Positions 62,901 through 64,000 of a DNA stretch of 64,000 nucleotides are shown here, piece by piece. The stretch is from Paenibacillus polymyxa M1 (GTDB lineage Bacteria > Bacillota > Bacilli > Paenibacillales > Paenibacillaceae). The notes under the pieces are model-generated. The model was not told the DNA's origin. It saw only the letters and a list, made by a program, of their open reading frames with translations, and made no database searches. The translations under genes were made by a program, and so were the position numbers. How positions within the stretch are numbered: the first letter of the stretch is position 1; the number at the start of each line of letters is the position of its first letter. The stretch covers positions 2,700,501-2,764,500 of the forward strand of contig NC_017542.1 in assembly GCF_000237325.1 (NCBI RefSeq), read 5' to 3'.

Positions 62901-64000
62901 GACGTCCGAAGGGTGTTATGATCGAGCATCGCAGTTTGGTGAATACGGCTGCGGCGTATCGCCGGGAGTACCGTTTGAACCAGTTCCCAGTACGACTGCT
63001 GCAACTGGCCAGCTTCTCCTTCGACGTGTTCGTCGGGGATATGGCGCGGACGCTCTATAACGGCGGCACGATGGTCATCTGTCCGAAAGACGACCGACTT
63101 GATTTTAGCCGTCTGCACGGATGGATTCGCGATTATCAGATTACCGTGTTCGAATCGACTCCGGCCCTGATCGTACCGTTTATGCAGCATGTGCATGAAC
63201 AGGGGCTGGACATGAGCAGCATGGAACTGCTGATCACTAGCTCGGATAGCTGCAGCGTGACGGATTACCGGGTGCTGCAAGAACGGTTTGGCGCAGATAT
63301 CCGCATCATGAACAGCTATGGCGTCACGGAAGCGGCGATTGACTCCAGCTTCTACGACGAAGAACTGTCGAAGCTGCCAAGCAGCGGTCATGTACCGATT
63401 GGTCAGGCATGGCTGAACGCCCGCTTCTACATCGTGGACAGCCAGCTGAATCCGGTGCCGATTGGTGTACTGGGCGAACTGTGCATCGGCGGAGCCGGGG
63501 TCGCACGGGGCTACCTGAACCGTGCGGACCTGACGGCGGAAAAATTCGTAGCGAACCCGTACGTACCGGGTGAACGACTGTACCGCACCGGCGATTTGGC
63601 GCGGTGGATGCCGGACGGCAATGTAGACTTTATCGGCCGAATGGATGATCAGGTCAAAATCCGGGGCTTCCGGATTGAACTGGGCGAGGTGGAAGCGCAG
63701 CTGCTGACTGTGGATGGCATTGAGAAAGCCATCGTCACCGCCTGGGAAAACGAAAACGGAGACAAAGATCTGTGCGCGTATGTCGTCGCCTCGGAGGCGC
63801 TGAATTTGCCGGAGCTGCGCAGCACACTCCAGCCCAAACTGCCGAGCTATATGATCCCGACGTATGTCGTACCACTGGATCAATTCCCGCTGACACCAAA
63901 CGGGAAAATTGACCGCAAAGCGTTGCCAGCACCGGAAGCGCGCCTCGAAGGAGGCACGGAGTACGTAGCGCCGCGCACACCGCTGGAAGAACAATTGGTA
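34430..64000 (+). CDS. triD: Giant non-ribosomal peptide synthetase, tridecaptin-type (TriD-like), runs off window
   Basis: One reading frame of at least 9857 codons from ATG 34430 (GAGGAGAGG 6 bases before) to the right edge, with no stop. Six complete modules and most of a seventh are present: Cs-A-T-E, four C-A-T-E, C-A-T, C-A-(T). The first C domain (HHIISDG) sits at the N-terminus without a loading module, as in lipopeptide synthetases that accept an acyl-CoA. Binding-pocket residues predict Gly, Dab, Gly, Ser, Trp-like, Ser, Dab; epimerases follow modules 1-5. That is the order of the first seven residues of tridecaptins (position 1 is D-Val in tridecaptin A). The protein assembles the peptide in the cytosol on phosphopantetheine arms. 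The remaining modules and thioesterase should lie beyond 64000. Neither polymyxin nor fusaricidin fits. Confidence 0.88.
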   Translation, partial: MTQHDVQLFALSQPQQRIWYTELVYPNRNTSTIITTVKIKGTVRIDALQQAMNRVIARNDSFRIKITVRDGIPYQYVEPFATQSIETLQVTQEEAELWVSHHNAQPFPLLDSQLYRFVILQLGAEDTWFSFKMHHIISDGVTMEQAINEITGNYMNIVHGTGSDAPVPANSYLDFIQTEQSYEQSERYQKDKMYWTEKFANLPEVTGLKSYNPLTVSTAARRETYTLEHELYRGVTAFCEAHNISIFTFFLAALYIYLHKTTGEQDLTVGTLYANRTLKKEKNTMGMFVSTVATRLQVEPESELLTFLQGVGKEQSSILRHQRYPYNKIIQDLREQQSGTDIGRLFGVTIQYRTLSFSRFDEAVQQVHTDFCGDTVSDFDIAMIDMLDDDKLVLQLDYRTELFSEQEIARMIHQFLSVVEHMVKGPQQRIQELSLMSDKERAQIMNVFNATTVPFPDDVGIHELFEKQAECTPDQTAVMFGSQSLTYRELNERSNSLARMLQAQGVGPDKLVGLMMQRSVEMIVGLLAVLKAGGAYVPIDPEFPSSRIEYMLEDSKAAVLLTSRDLAEEHHCQANTMFLEDAELYQGDSCNLEVISHPEHLAYVIYTSGSTGNPKGVMLQHRSVLNFITGMREIIDFEAGKTILSLTTISFDIFVLETILPLLAGMTVVLGDHQHQVDPQALGELITHHSIEMLQMTPSRLQMLLDHEAGSRALRGVKEIMVGGEALPSKLLAALQEINGPRIYNMYGPTETTVWSTVQELTHAQEINIGRPIANTQIYIINASGELQPVGVPGELCIAGEGLARGYWNLEDLTAEKFVNNPFAGDKAGYERMYRTGDLARWTLDGNIEYLGRMDHQVKIRGYRIELGEIESQLLQVESVREASVVARVDETTGQKQMVAYYVASQAMEASKLRSELGRELPSYMVPSYFIQLEQMPLTPNGKIDRKSLPAPEGSQQSGADYEAPHTAREQALATIWQSVLGVPTVGILDNFFDLGGDSIKAIQIVSRAFQAGYKLDMKDLLRCPTIAALAPLMTSRMADQGEVSGETALLPIHHWFFEQEQVDAHHFNQAVMLHREQGFDEAALHQALIQLTEHHDALRMVFRKTEQGYQAWNRGIQEGELYHLDVLDFRDLTDEVTLSTKIETKATEIQNNINLSEGPLVKLALFRCTDGDHLLVTIHHLVVDSVSWRILLEDLASGYEQALRGESVRLPNKTDSFRLWADQLAAYANSTALEKERAYWEQVEEAGKSLASLPMDYTHKSQAKRQLQDDRTLTVAWTVEETEQFLKQAHRAYNTEANDLLLTALGIAIQEWAGIRQVLVNLEGHGREAILPDMDITRTVGWFTSQFPVVLDMGEDRNVGQRVKNVKEGLRRLPHKGIGYGILRYLADGEGKAAFVAEPEISFNYLGQFDQDLKNNAFRVSPYSIGASMSDTLTKRYALDINGMITDGALELAITYSNKMFMKKSIKKLADLLQESLREVLAHCVGKELPELTPSDLSFRGLTAVELDHIVEQTAAAGELENIYSLTPMQKGILFHGFMEPQSGAYFEQATFDLQGSFQVEAFAESLNQLVERHQIFRTNFYSGWNEQPLQVVYRHKPAGFRFEDIRLMGQEEQDAYIADFAERDKAEGFHFSSGELMRVSILRTGEELYRFVWSFHHILMDGWCLFLVVGEAFNTYFAILEDRKPELAPVTPYSEYIEWLDRQDKTEAERFWRDYFAGFEQQTVLPQVKQLDGHAKAYEADKLSFTLGREVTERMNKLVKQKQVTVNTLLQAAWGVVLQRYNNSRDVVFGSVVSGRSADIPGIDKMIGLFINTVPVRIHSEKDMTFAGLMKQIQEQALASRAYETYPLYDIQALTEQKQDLVNHIIVFENYPVEQRMEQMGSRGANGFTIANASMSEQTNYDFNITVVPGDEIHFHLEYNAKVLERAAVEQIREHLLHMIEEAIHRPDARVDELQLVTAAEKSKIIDGFGSVGVAAWTDEKESNLLFHAYVEEQAQLVPDHVAVVYEERQFTYRELNERGNQLARRLRNEGIGRESIVGILSERSVDMLVGVLAVWKAGGAYVPLDADYPSERIRFMLEDSGATVLLTQTGLQECAQVWLEASRQALVGGQTEGELKTAAGAETMERDSLSEGISLKLDSKSDSEEASKPATGLRLHTVLALDDESLYTGDATDVEPINEPHDLAYVIYTSGTTGRPKGVMIEHRSLVNTAAAYRRDYRLNQFPVRLLQLASFSFDVFVGDIARTLYNGGTMVICPKDDRIDPSRLYGWIRDYQITVFESTPALIVPFMQHVHEQGLDMSNMELLITSSDSCSVTDYRVLQERFGADIRMINSYGVTEAAIDSSFYDEELSKLPSSGHVPIGQAWLNARFYIVDSQLNPVPIGVLGELCIGGAGVARGYLNRADLTAEKFVANPYVPGERLYRTGDLARWMPDGNVDFIGRMDYQVKIRGYRIELGEIETAIQRVPGVRQAVVIDRTDERGNKYLCGYITGEAELRMEEVQTELEAGLPAHMVPTRLMRLETIPLTSNGKIDRKALPEPEGSIYTGAGYVAPRTQVEQVLAAVWAGVLGVEAVGTQDNFFELGGDSIKALQVSSRLLQAGYRLNMKDLFSNPTVAALSPLLRTDVKMASQEEAVGPVELTPIQRWFFEQQPADLHHSNQAMMLYRAGRFDVDALRRTMDRMVQHHDALRTVFRETEQGYVAWNRSVAEGELYTLDIVDFSAVEDESTAVEAKASEIQESIHLSEGPLVKLGLFHCAEGDHLLIVIHHLVVDGVSWRILLEDLASGYEQAVAGQTGTAIRLPHKTDSFQVWAKQLSAYASSATMERELAYWQHIEQAEASLVKPLPKDFANDNARLGDSEVVTVRWTKQETEQLLKQAHRAYNTEMNDLLLAALGKAVYDWSGSERVLVNLEGHGREAIVPDVDITRTVGWFTSQFPVVLDGSLGQGGHTARLIKRIKEGLRHIPQKGIGYGILRYLSDMNMLEKAGVRLQAQPEISFNYLGQFDQDYKGNDLQPSAYSIGVPVSTNATMDFALDINGVIEDGELMFTIRYGTTQFRHETIERLGELLASSLREVIHHCVAQERTMLTPSDVLLNHVTLDELEQLVEDTRDLGELENVYALTPMQKGMLFYSLMDENSAAYFEQATFELNGRFDVVTFGKSFDLLVQRHEALRTNFINSWKDEPVQVVFRNRSGQLYYEDLRGLEKEERKAQVEAFTLADKAKGFNLAEGALIRISILQTGDETYHFIWSFHHILMDGWCLSFMTQEVFGSYLALRAGGEPVLEPVTPFSRFIEWLERQDREAALQYWSGYLADYEQQITLPQQKTQPKSMHVGEYIAEDLDCEFQPELVAQIERVAKQNQVTINTLIQTVWGVLLQKYNNSSDVVFGSVVSGRPGDIPGVEHMIGLFINTIPVRVQSEQGETFVELMKRTQQQALASNAYDAFPLYEIQALAEQKQDLINHIMIFENYPVEQQVEQLGSEGQEPFTISNVVSTEETNYDLNVVVMPGEGIKIRFMYNALSFDQAGIERLYGHFARLLEQISLNPHIRVEELELLTAAEKQQITAAFNDTACAFPCKQTIHQLFEEQVEYTPDQVALVFGHQSLTYRELNERANSLARILQAQGVEPDKLVGLMVHRSVEMIVGLLAVLKAGGAYVPIDPEFPSSRIAYMLEDSEATVLLTSRDLLEEHHCHANAIFLEDKELYQGENGNLETVAQPEHLAYVIYTSGSTGNPKGVMLQHRSVLNFITGMREVIDFEASQTILSLTTISFDIFVLETILPLLGGMTVVLGDSQHQVNPQALGDLIAHHHIEMLQMTPSRVQMLLGHEAGSRALQGVKAIMVGGEALPSKLLAALQEINGPRIYNMYGPTETTVWSTVQELTHAQQINIGRPIANTQIFIMNANGELQPVGVPGELCIAGEGLARGYWKREELTAEKFVNNPFAGDKADHERMYRTGDLARWMPDGNIEYLGRMDHQVKIRGYRIELGEIESQLLQMESVQEAVIMARTDETGQTQLVAYYVASQELGANELRQELGQELPSYMVPSYFIWLEQMPLTPNGKIDRKALPAPEGSLHSGADYAVPRTVTERALVAIWQSVLGVPTVGTLDNFFDLGGDSIKAIQIVSRAFQVGYKLDMKDLFRYPTVATLAPHMHETSRMIDQGEVTGETTLLPIQHGFFAQEQVDVHHFNQAVMLHREQGFDESALRQALGKLAAHHDALRMVFSKTEQGYQAWNRGIQEGELYHLDVLDFSNLTDEVMLSTAIETKASEIQSSIQLQEGPLLKAGLFHCADGDHLLMAIHHLVVDGVSWRILFEDLAVAYEQAIREEALQLPDKTESFRSWSQKLSTYANSAAMESEHAYWEEWNAAALLDQVRLPEDQGQAEPFTLADTDTVVFQLTEEETEKLLKQAHRAYNTEVNDLLLTALGMTLYTWTGHERSLIHLEGHGRENILPDTDLSRTVGWFTSQYPVWLDIGRDHALSECIKQVKESLRHIPNKGIGYGIWRYLNESGQAVGQHQAFAEPQVSFNYLGQFDQDLQNSDIRMSPYSMGSVISDRTKMKYALEVSGIVTNGILELEIRYNGKAFRKDTVQMLADLLKSNLLEMIEHCVTRERTELTPSDVLFKGLTLEQLDTIKEQTKTLGELENVYPLTPMQKGMLFHSLMNAETGVYFEQATFDLEGYFTPSIFEESLKLLVSRHAILRTNFYSGWHGQPLQIVYRHKNPSFFYEDVRGCEQAVAEFVAQDKARGFDLSKDALMRVAVFRTGDRSYRFVWSFHHIVMDGWCLSLMTDEVFGAYVALLENKQPELAPVKPYSDYIEWLEHQDAREATRYWSNYLAGFEQQTLLPSENVQASVVERDEDTDRSGGSSNSGYVSEKLPFMLGKERSATLNRIAKQQHVTINTLLQSVWGVILQKYNNNQDVVFGSVVSGRPAEIAGVENMIGLFINTIPVRICSAPDATFAEVLQRTQEQALASSVYDTFPLYDIQALTEQKQDLIHHIMVFENYPIGQQMKQMGGSGETKAQTGFSIANVALAEQTNYDFNLIVVPDEDISILFEYNALVYNRSAVERIYGHINHVIGQIVDNPHIHVNELELVTPEEQTQIVQVWGDTAAAYPQDQTLSALFEQQAANTPEQVAVLCGAESLTYAELNERANRLARTLRAEGVEPDQPVGILVHRSLDMIVGIYAILKAGGAYVPIDPEYPADRIRFMLEDSGAKLVLTQSHLAEQASLSFDGQVLILDHEDIYHEDGSNLEPLAGSHHVAYVIYTSGSTGKPKGVMVEHYSVLNRILWMHDRYGLSAEDTILQKTAFTFDVSVWELFWWSMVGSKVSLLSVGGEKNPEDIVDTIARDGVSTMHFVPAMLHAFLEYVEQQPREVMQAKLGTLRHVFASGEALPPQHVARFQRLVSSLTGAKLINLYGPTEATVDVSYFDCDPDEEYTVIPIGKPIQNIRLYIVKEGTEQLQPIGVAGELCIGGVGVARGYLNRPELTAEKFVENPFAGGKAGYERMYRTGDLARWMPDGNIEYLGRIDHQVKIRGYRIELGEVESQLLQVESVREAVVVARTDEKGQNHMVAYYVAGQVVEASELRSELGRELPGYMVPSYFVQLEQLPQTPNGKIDRKALPAPEGSLQTGVDYAEPRTAQERALVAVWQSVLGLQTVGILDNFFDLGGDSIKAIQIASRAFQAGYKLDMKDLFQYPTVEALAPHMHEVRRMADQEEVSGETALLPIQHWFFAQERERPQHFNQAVMLYRAEGFDETAVRQAMDHLVKHHDALRTVFHQTSAGYTAWTRHVEEGTLYTLETLDYRERAAYAEALEAKATEIQSSMDLSAGPLVKLGWFRTAEGDHLLIAIHHLVVDGVSWRILFEDFSTGYEQAIQGESVRLPYKTDSFQTWARELSSYANRPEAASDEVYWKQLEQVKAEAAPLPKDFAYEGSVNADSEVLTVEWTEAETQQLLKHAHRAYNTEVNDLLLTALGLAVHNWTGAGHVLVNLEGHGREAILPEVDITRTIGWFTSLYPVLLDTGANLTLAQRIKETKEGLRRIPHKGLTYGTWRYLSSALPADEVGTIAAEPEISFNYLGQVDQDLQNSGITLSSYRAGETEDAHSPLLYTLDLNAMISEGTLRLTIAYSRKQYRKETLERVAGLMKSALQEVITHCVAQERPELTPSDVSFKGLTTGELEQIAEQAARIGELENVYALTPMQKGMLFYNLMDSQSGAYFEQASFDLRGHFNIAAFAASLDVLVQRHTVLRTNFYSGWKDEPLQVVYRNKRSELYVEDLRDMEDEQQNEYMLEFTRKDKQRGFDLAQDALMRVAVLRTGEETYRFVWSFHHIVMDGWCLSLVTNEVFASYFAILAHKQPELAPVTPYSQYIEWLEQQDRQAASSYWSKVLEGYEEQSRLPQAKIQGKTGYQSERLDFDLGADLTAGIQRIAKRYQVTINTLMQTVWGLLLQKYNGTDDVVFGSVVSGRPADIPNVEHIIGLFINTIPVRIRSQVDSVFSDVMKQTQEQSIASHVYDTYPLYEIQGLSELKQDLINHILIFENYPVEEQIEQLGSSEASSFTITGAESVEQTNYDFNVVVLPGNTIHMSFGYNALAFERESVEQIRGHLVQLLEQVIANPNIRVHELDMVTMQERKQIVEVWGNTAVAYPSKQTIHGLFEVQTAQTPEQTALFFEGEQLTYRELNERANRLAHTLRSQGVTKDRLVGLMTERSVDMIVGIFGILKAGGAYVPIDPTYPEERIRYMLDDSGAKLLLTQSHLMDKAVIDGQVLVLDGAQEVYHEDGSNLEPLSGPNDLAYVIYTSGTTGQPKGVMLEHHGLCNLKTYFDRTLKIRASDHALLFASYSFDAACWEIFQALFCGATLYVPTTETILNYERFEQYMADHHITVAALPPTYAVYLEPGRMPHLRILFTAGSASSTELVYKWKDQVAYYNGYGPTENSVATSIWPVSEDERAGQLISIGRPVPNHRVYMVDVHGHLAPVGVAGELYVSGPGLARGYLDRPELTAEKFVANPFAAGEAGYERMYRTGDLARWMPDGNIEYLGRIDHQVKIRGYRIELGEVEAQILKVEDVQEVIVLAQADEQGQNQLVAYYVAERDVSAGELRSFLGEELPNYMVPSYFIQLEQMPLTPNGKIDRKALPAPEGSLQSGADYVEPRTALEQTLASIWQGVLGTKSVGILDNFFDLGGDSIKAIQVSSRLLQAGYKLDMKDLFQYPSISLLSSHVQKVNRTADQGEVSGSVKLTPIQQWFFGLSSAEPHYFNQSVMLHQAEGFNLDALRQTMTKVTEHHDALRMIFRQTEQGYEAWNRGVNEGELYSLDIVDLTDMPTLAEVAATIETKASAIQSSIRLDEGPLVKLGIFRCTDGDHLLIAIHHLVVDGISWRIVFEDFATGYEQAVRGEAIRLPYKTDSFSTWAERLSQYANSPAIDNEREYWQRLAHMEVASLPKDQDKAAGQPFWVRDSETVTVAWSEQETRLLLQESHRAYNTEVNDLLLTALGSALYNWSGQKRVLVNLEGHGREAIVPDVDITRTVGWFTSQYPVLLDVDGKAEVGQRIKRVKEDLRHVPHKGIGYGILKYLSQDNANLSWSLQPEISFNYLGQFDQDLEQSDIVLSSHTDGEPMSGYTVLEQPLNVNGMITAGVLTLEIRYDSQVYHQQNVEKFARLLRESLQEVIKHCASQERSELTPSDVLFKGLSLEQLEQLTEQTASVGELENVYALSPMQKGMLFHSLMEPDSGAYFQQASFDQKGSFDVAVFRKSLDLLTQRHEALRTNFHRFETGHGQEPLQLVFRHKDSDLSFKDVRGMPKAEQQAYIQALKQEDQARGFDLGTDALMRVQVWQTDEETYHWVWSFHHIIMDGWCLSLVTGEVFGTYFALLEQKQPELAPITPYGQYIEWLERQDERAAKEYWSNYLAGFEQQTLLPGSDTASKDHVTDSREHAVSSTASEASEYVSEKVTVDLDPTWSEAMYRIAKQQQVTINTLMQSVWGVILQQYNNNEDVVFGSVVSGRPTDIAGVENMIGLFINTIPVRIQSERNATFVEIMRNTQEQALASGVYDSFPLYEIQALTEQKQHLINHIMVFENYPVEEQVEQLGEVRPSAFDITNVEVVEQTNYDLDLIVMPDETFRIMFRYNANVYDRSTIERMQGHVLHVIEQIVNNPHIRVNELELVTPEEQAQIVQVWGDTAAAYPQDQTLSSLFEQQVANMPEQVAVLCGEESLTYRELNERANRLARTLRAEGVEPDQPVGILLHRSLDMIVGIYAILKAGGAYVPIDPEYPADRIRFMLEDSGAKLVLTQSHLAEQASLSFDGQVLVLDRQEQAGKNIYHEDGSNLEPLAGPHHVAYVIYTSGSTGKPKGVMVEHHSVLNRILWMHDRYALSAEDTILQKTAFTFDVSVWELFWWSMVGSKVSLLSVGGEKNPEDIVETIARDGVSTMHFVPAMLHAFLEYVEQQPREVMQAKLGTLRHVFASGEALPPQHVARFQRLVSSLAGAKLVNLYGPTEATVDVSYFDCEPSEEYAVIPIGKPIQNIRLYIVKEGTEQLQPIGVAGELCIGGVGVARGYLNRPELTAEKFVKDPFAGGEAGYERMYRTGDLARWMPDGNIEYLGRIDHQVKIRGYRIELGEVETQLLQVESVREAIVMARADETGQKHMVAYYVAGQEISASELRSELGQELPSYMVPSYFVQLEQMPLSPNGKIDRKALPAPEGSLQSGAEYVAPRTWVEVKLAQIWQDVLGLAQVGVKENFFEIGGHSLRATTLTSKIHKELNKQLPLRSIFEAPTIEQLAAVLEGLDQVAYASIPVTEERSFYPLSSAQKRLYVLHQFDSLDVNYNMPSVLQVSGPLDVKRVEHIFRQLIARHATLRTRFELIDSEPMQWIEDTVPFEVEYTKVQAEGATADTNQDTTTDRYTRVNIEAQQLVRRFVRPFDLKAAPLLRVGLVDLGIQGVEQESQHLLMLDMHHIVSDGVSLEVLTDEFVRLYGGEELAPLRIQYKDYAVWQQSEAHQEWMQRQEAYWLDTFRGELPVLDLSTDFARPAVQSTAGNMIEFVLEREVSERLKELAAQTGSTLYMVMLAAYTTLLHKYTGQEDIVVGTPIAGRPHAELSNLVGVFINTLAIRNYPSSDKSFLEYLQEVKEHALSAYEHQDYPFEELVEKLNVARDTSRNALFDTMFELKTLEQREFELEGLTLSSYPLDNQTAKFDLSLEAIEQPEGILCSLEYSTVLYKRETITRLAQHFAEIVRAIAYHPQQPLAVLNMVTDEEQEQLIYGFGEVGVTDVAVEAGALFHTYVEKQAQLIPDQVAVVYEEQQLTYRKLNERANQLARRLRNEGIGRESIVGILSERSVDMLVGVLAVWKAGGAYVPLDADYPSERIRFMLEDSGATVLLTQTGLQERAQAWLNESQWTLGDEKAKGELETAVSVETMERDNLNEGLSLKSDSKSDSEAASESATKLRLQIMLALDDESLYTGDTTDVDHINEPQDLAYVIYTSGTTGRPKGVMIEHRSLVNTAAAYRREYRLNQFPVRLLQLASFSFDVFVGDMARTLYNGGTMVICPKDDRLDFSRLHGWIRDYQITVFESTPALIVPFMQHVHEQGLDMSSMELLITSSDSCSVTDYRVLQERFGADIRIMNSYGVTEAAIDSSFYDEELSKLPSSGHVPIGQAWLNARFYIVDSQLNPVPIGVLGELCIGGAGVARGYLNRADLTAEKFVANPYVPGERLYRTGDLARWMPDGNVDFIGRMDDQVKIRGFRIELGEVEAQLLTVDGIEKAIVTAWENENGDKDLCAYVVASEALNLPELRSTLQPKLPSYMIPTYVVPLDQFPLTPNGKIDRKALPAPEARLEGGTEYVAPRTPLEEQLV
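38971..43760 (+). other. NRPS module 2: C - A(Dab) - T - E
   Basis: C domain with HHILMDG. A domain about 40380-42040, pocket D-V-G-E-I-S-S-I-D, the 2,4-diaminobutyrate code of polymyxin-type synthetases (Orn would have G at the sixth place). About 50 extra residues, rich in Ser, Glu and Asp, sit between the LLTQTG and YVIYTSG motifs. T domain Ser at 42191-42193 (GGDS). E domain with PIQRWFF, HHLVVDG and FNYLGQFD intact, so D-Dab is predicted, matching position 2 of tridecaptins. Nearly identical A core occurs in module 7. Confidence 0.85.
43761..48345 (+). other. NRPS module 3: C - A(Gly) - T - E
   Basis: C domain HHILMDG. A domain about 45170-46620 with the same nine pocket residues as module 1 (Gly). 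T domain Ser 46781-46783 (GGDS). E domain about 46930-48290 keeps HHLVVDG, but its first motif reads PIQHGFF with Gly for the usual Trp, HLEGHGRE replaces NLEGHGRE and QVSFNYLG replaces EISFNYLG. The domain may be drifting because its product, Gly, is achiral. Tridecaptin has Gly at position 3. Confidence 0.85.
48346..53000 (+). other. NRPS module 4: C - A(Ser) - T - E
   Basis: C domain HHIVMDG with a short Ser/Asp/Gly-rich linker inside (about 48970-49035). A domain about 49790-51300, pocket D-V-W-H-F-S-L-V-D, a classical Ser code. T domain Ser 51446-51448 (GGDS). E domain intact (PIQHWFF, HHLVVDG, FNYLGQVD), predicting D-Ser, as in tridecaptin position 4. The A region is nearly identical to module 6. 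Confidence 0.88.
53001..57555 (+). other. NRPS module 5: C - A(aromatic, probably Trp) - T - E
   Basis: C domain HHIVMDG. A domain about 54390-55850, pocket D-A-W-A-F-A-G-V-A. It belongs to the aromatic class (compare Phe code DAWTIAAIC) but with smaller side chains at three pocket positions, which would admit indole. Trp is therefore inferred from class and from position 5 of tridecaptin (D-Trp). T domain Ser 55997-55999. E domain intact (PIQQWFF, HHLVVDG, FNYLGQFD). Confidence 0.78.
57556..60840 (+). other. NRPS module 6: C - A(Ser) - T, no epimerase
   Basis: C domain HHIIMDG with a 30-residue Ser/Glu/Thr-rich insert (about 58190-58285). A domain about 59010-60530 with the Ser code D-V-W-H-F-S-L-V-D. 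The T domain reads IGGHS (Ser 60683-60685) rather than GGDS, the form expected when the next domain is a condensation domain and not an epimerase. L-Ser at position 6 is as in tridecaptin A. Confidence 0.85.
60841..64000 (+). other. NRPS module 7: LCL-type C - A(Dab) - T start, cut by window end
   Basis: The C domain differs from the others: FYPLSSAQKRLYVLHQF at the start and HHIVSDG at the active site, the LCL type that accepts an L-residue donor, consistent with no epimerase in module 6. A domain about 62260-63940 with D-V-G-E-I-S-S-I-D (Dab) and the same Ser/Glu-rich insert as module 2; the last part after KIRGFRIELGE differs from module 2. The T domain is beyond the window. Dab is position 7 of tridecaptins. 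Confidence 0.85.

Noticed and set aside
34430..64000. Polymyxin or fusaricidin synthetase
   Set aside because: Polymyxin synthetases do not have epimerases in five successive modules or Gly/Ser/Trp codes. Fusaricidin needs Thr, Val, Asn and Ala codes and only six modules. Neither matches.

Overview
The window looks like chromosome from a Paenibacillus of the P. polymyxa group. The signs are Bacillus/Paenibacillus-type ribosome binding sites and Zur boxes, remnants of a xynD-gluB-like glucanase/xylanase locus known from P. polymyxa, a GerAB-like spore germination fragment, and a giant lipopeptide synthetase whose predicted residue order matches tridecaptin. All assignments are from reading the sequence; no database search was run.

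Layout. 1-3.4 kb: the end of a PaiA-like acetyltransferase, a guanidine-I (ykkC) riboswitch with its terminator in front of a broken SMR exporter gene, a secreted amidase and a germination-permease remnant. 3.5-7.7 kb: orphan KdpD/KdpE sensor pair and a small membrane protein. 8-11.3 kb: azoreductase, then deletion-scarred GH43/CBM and GH16 remnants and a frameshifted alginate-lyase-like gene with a ricin-type domain. 11.5-12.6 kb: nitronate monooxygenase. 12.9-16.9 kb: a zinc-starvation (Zur) locus with two Zur boxes, an AAA+ ATPase, a decayed dCTP deaminase, zinc-free ribosomal protein S14, a COG0523 zinc GTPase and a decayed folE2. 17-21.2 kb: MarR regulator and a heterodimeric ABC exporter. 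21.8-29.6 kb: a redox/electrophile-stress island (alcohol dehydrogenase with an in-frame TGA, thioredoxins, SDR with a lost catalytic Lys, amine oxidase, TetR, ArsR-rhodanese fusion, OsmC, broken MFS pump), with similar AT-rich dyads at three of its promoters. 30.2-32.3 kb: ECF sigma factor and a DUF4179-type partner split by a TAG. 32.3-34.4 kb: AT-rich, almost gene-free DNA ending in an ABC-transporter remnant.

34.43-64.0 kb: one uninterrupted + strand NRPS reading frame (at least 9857 codons, running off the end). The domain order is Cs-A-T-E / C-A-T-E x4 / C-A-T / C-A-(T). Adenylation codes read from the sequence predict acyl-Gly-D-Dab-Gly-D-Ser-D-Trp(aromatic)-Ser-Dab-..., the order of a tridecaptin-type TriD synthetase. 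Three pairs of modules (1/3, 2/7, 4/6) share nearly identical adenylation regions. The epimerase domains that follow the two predicted Gly modules carry changes in conserved motifs, while the other three look intact.

Many genes in the first 34 kb are broken by internal deletions, frameshifts or stops. That is more than sequencing error would explain and points to decay of the accessory regions around a well preserved antibiotic synthetase.
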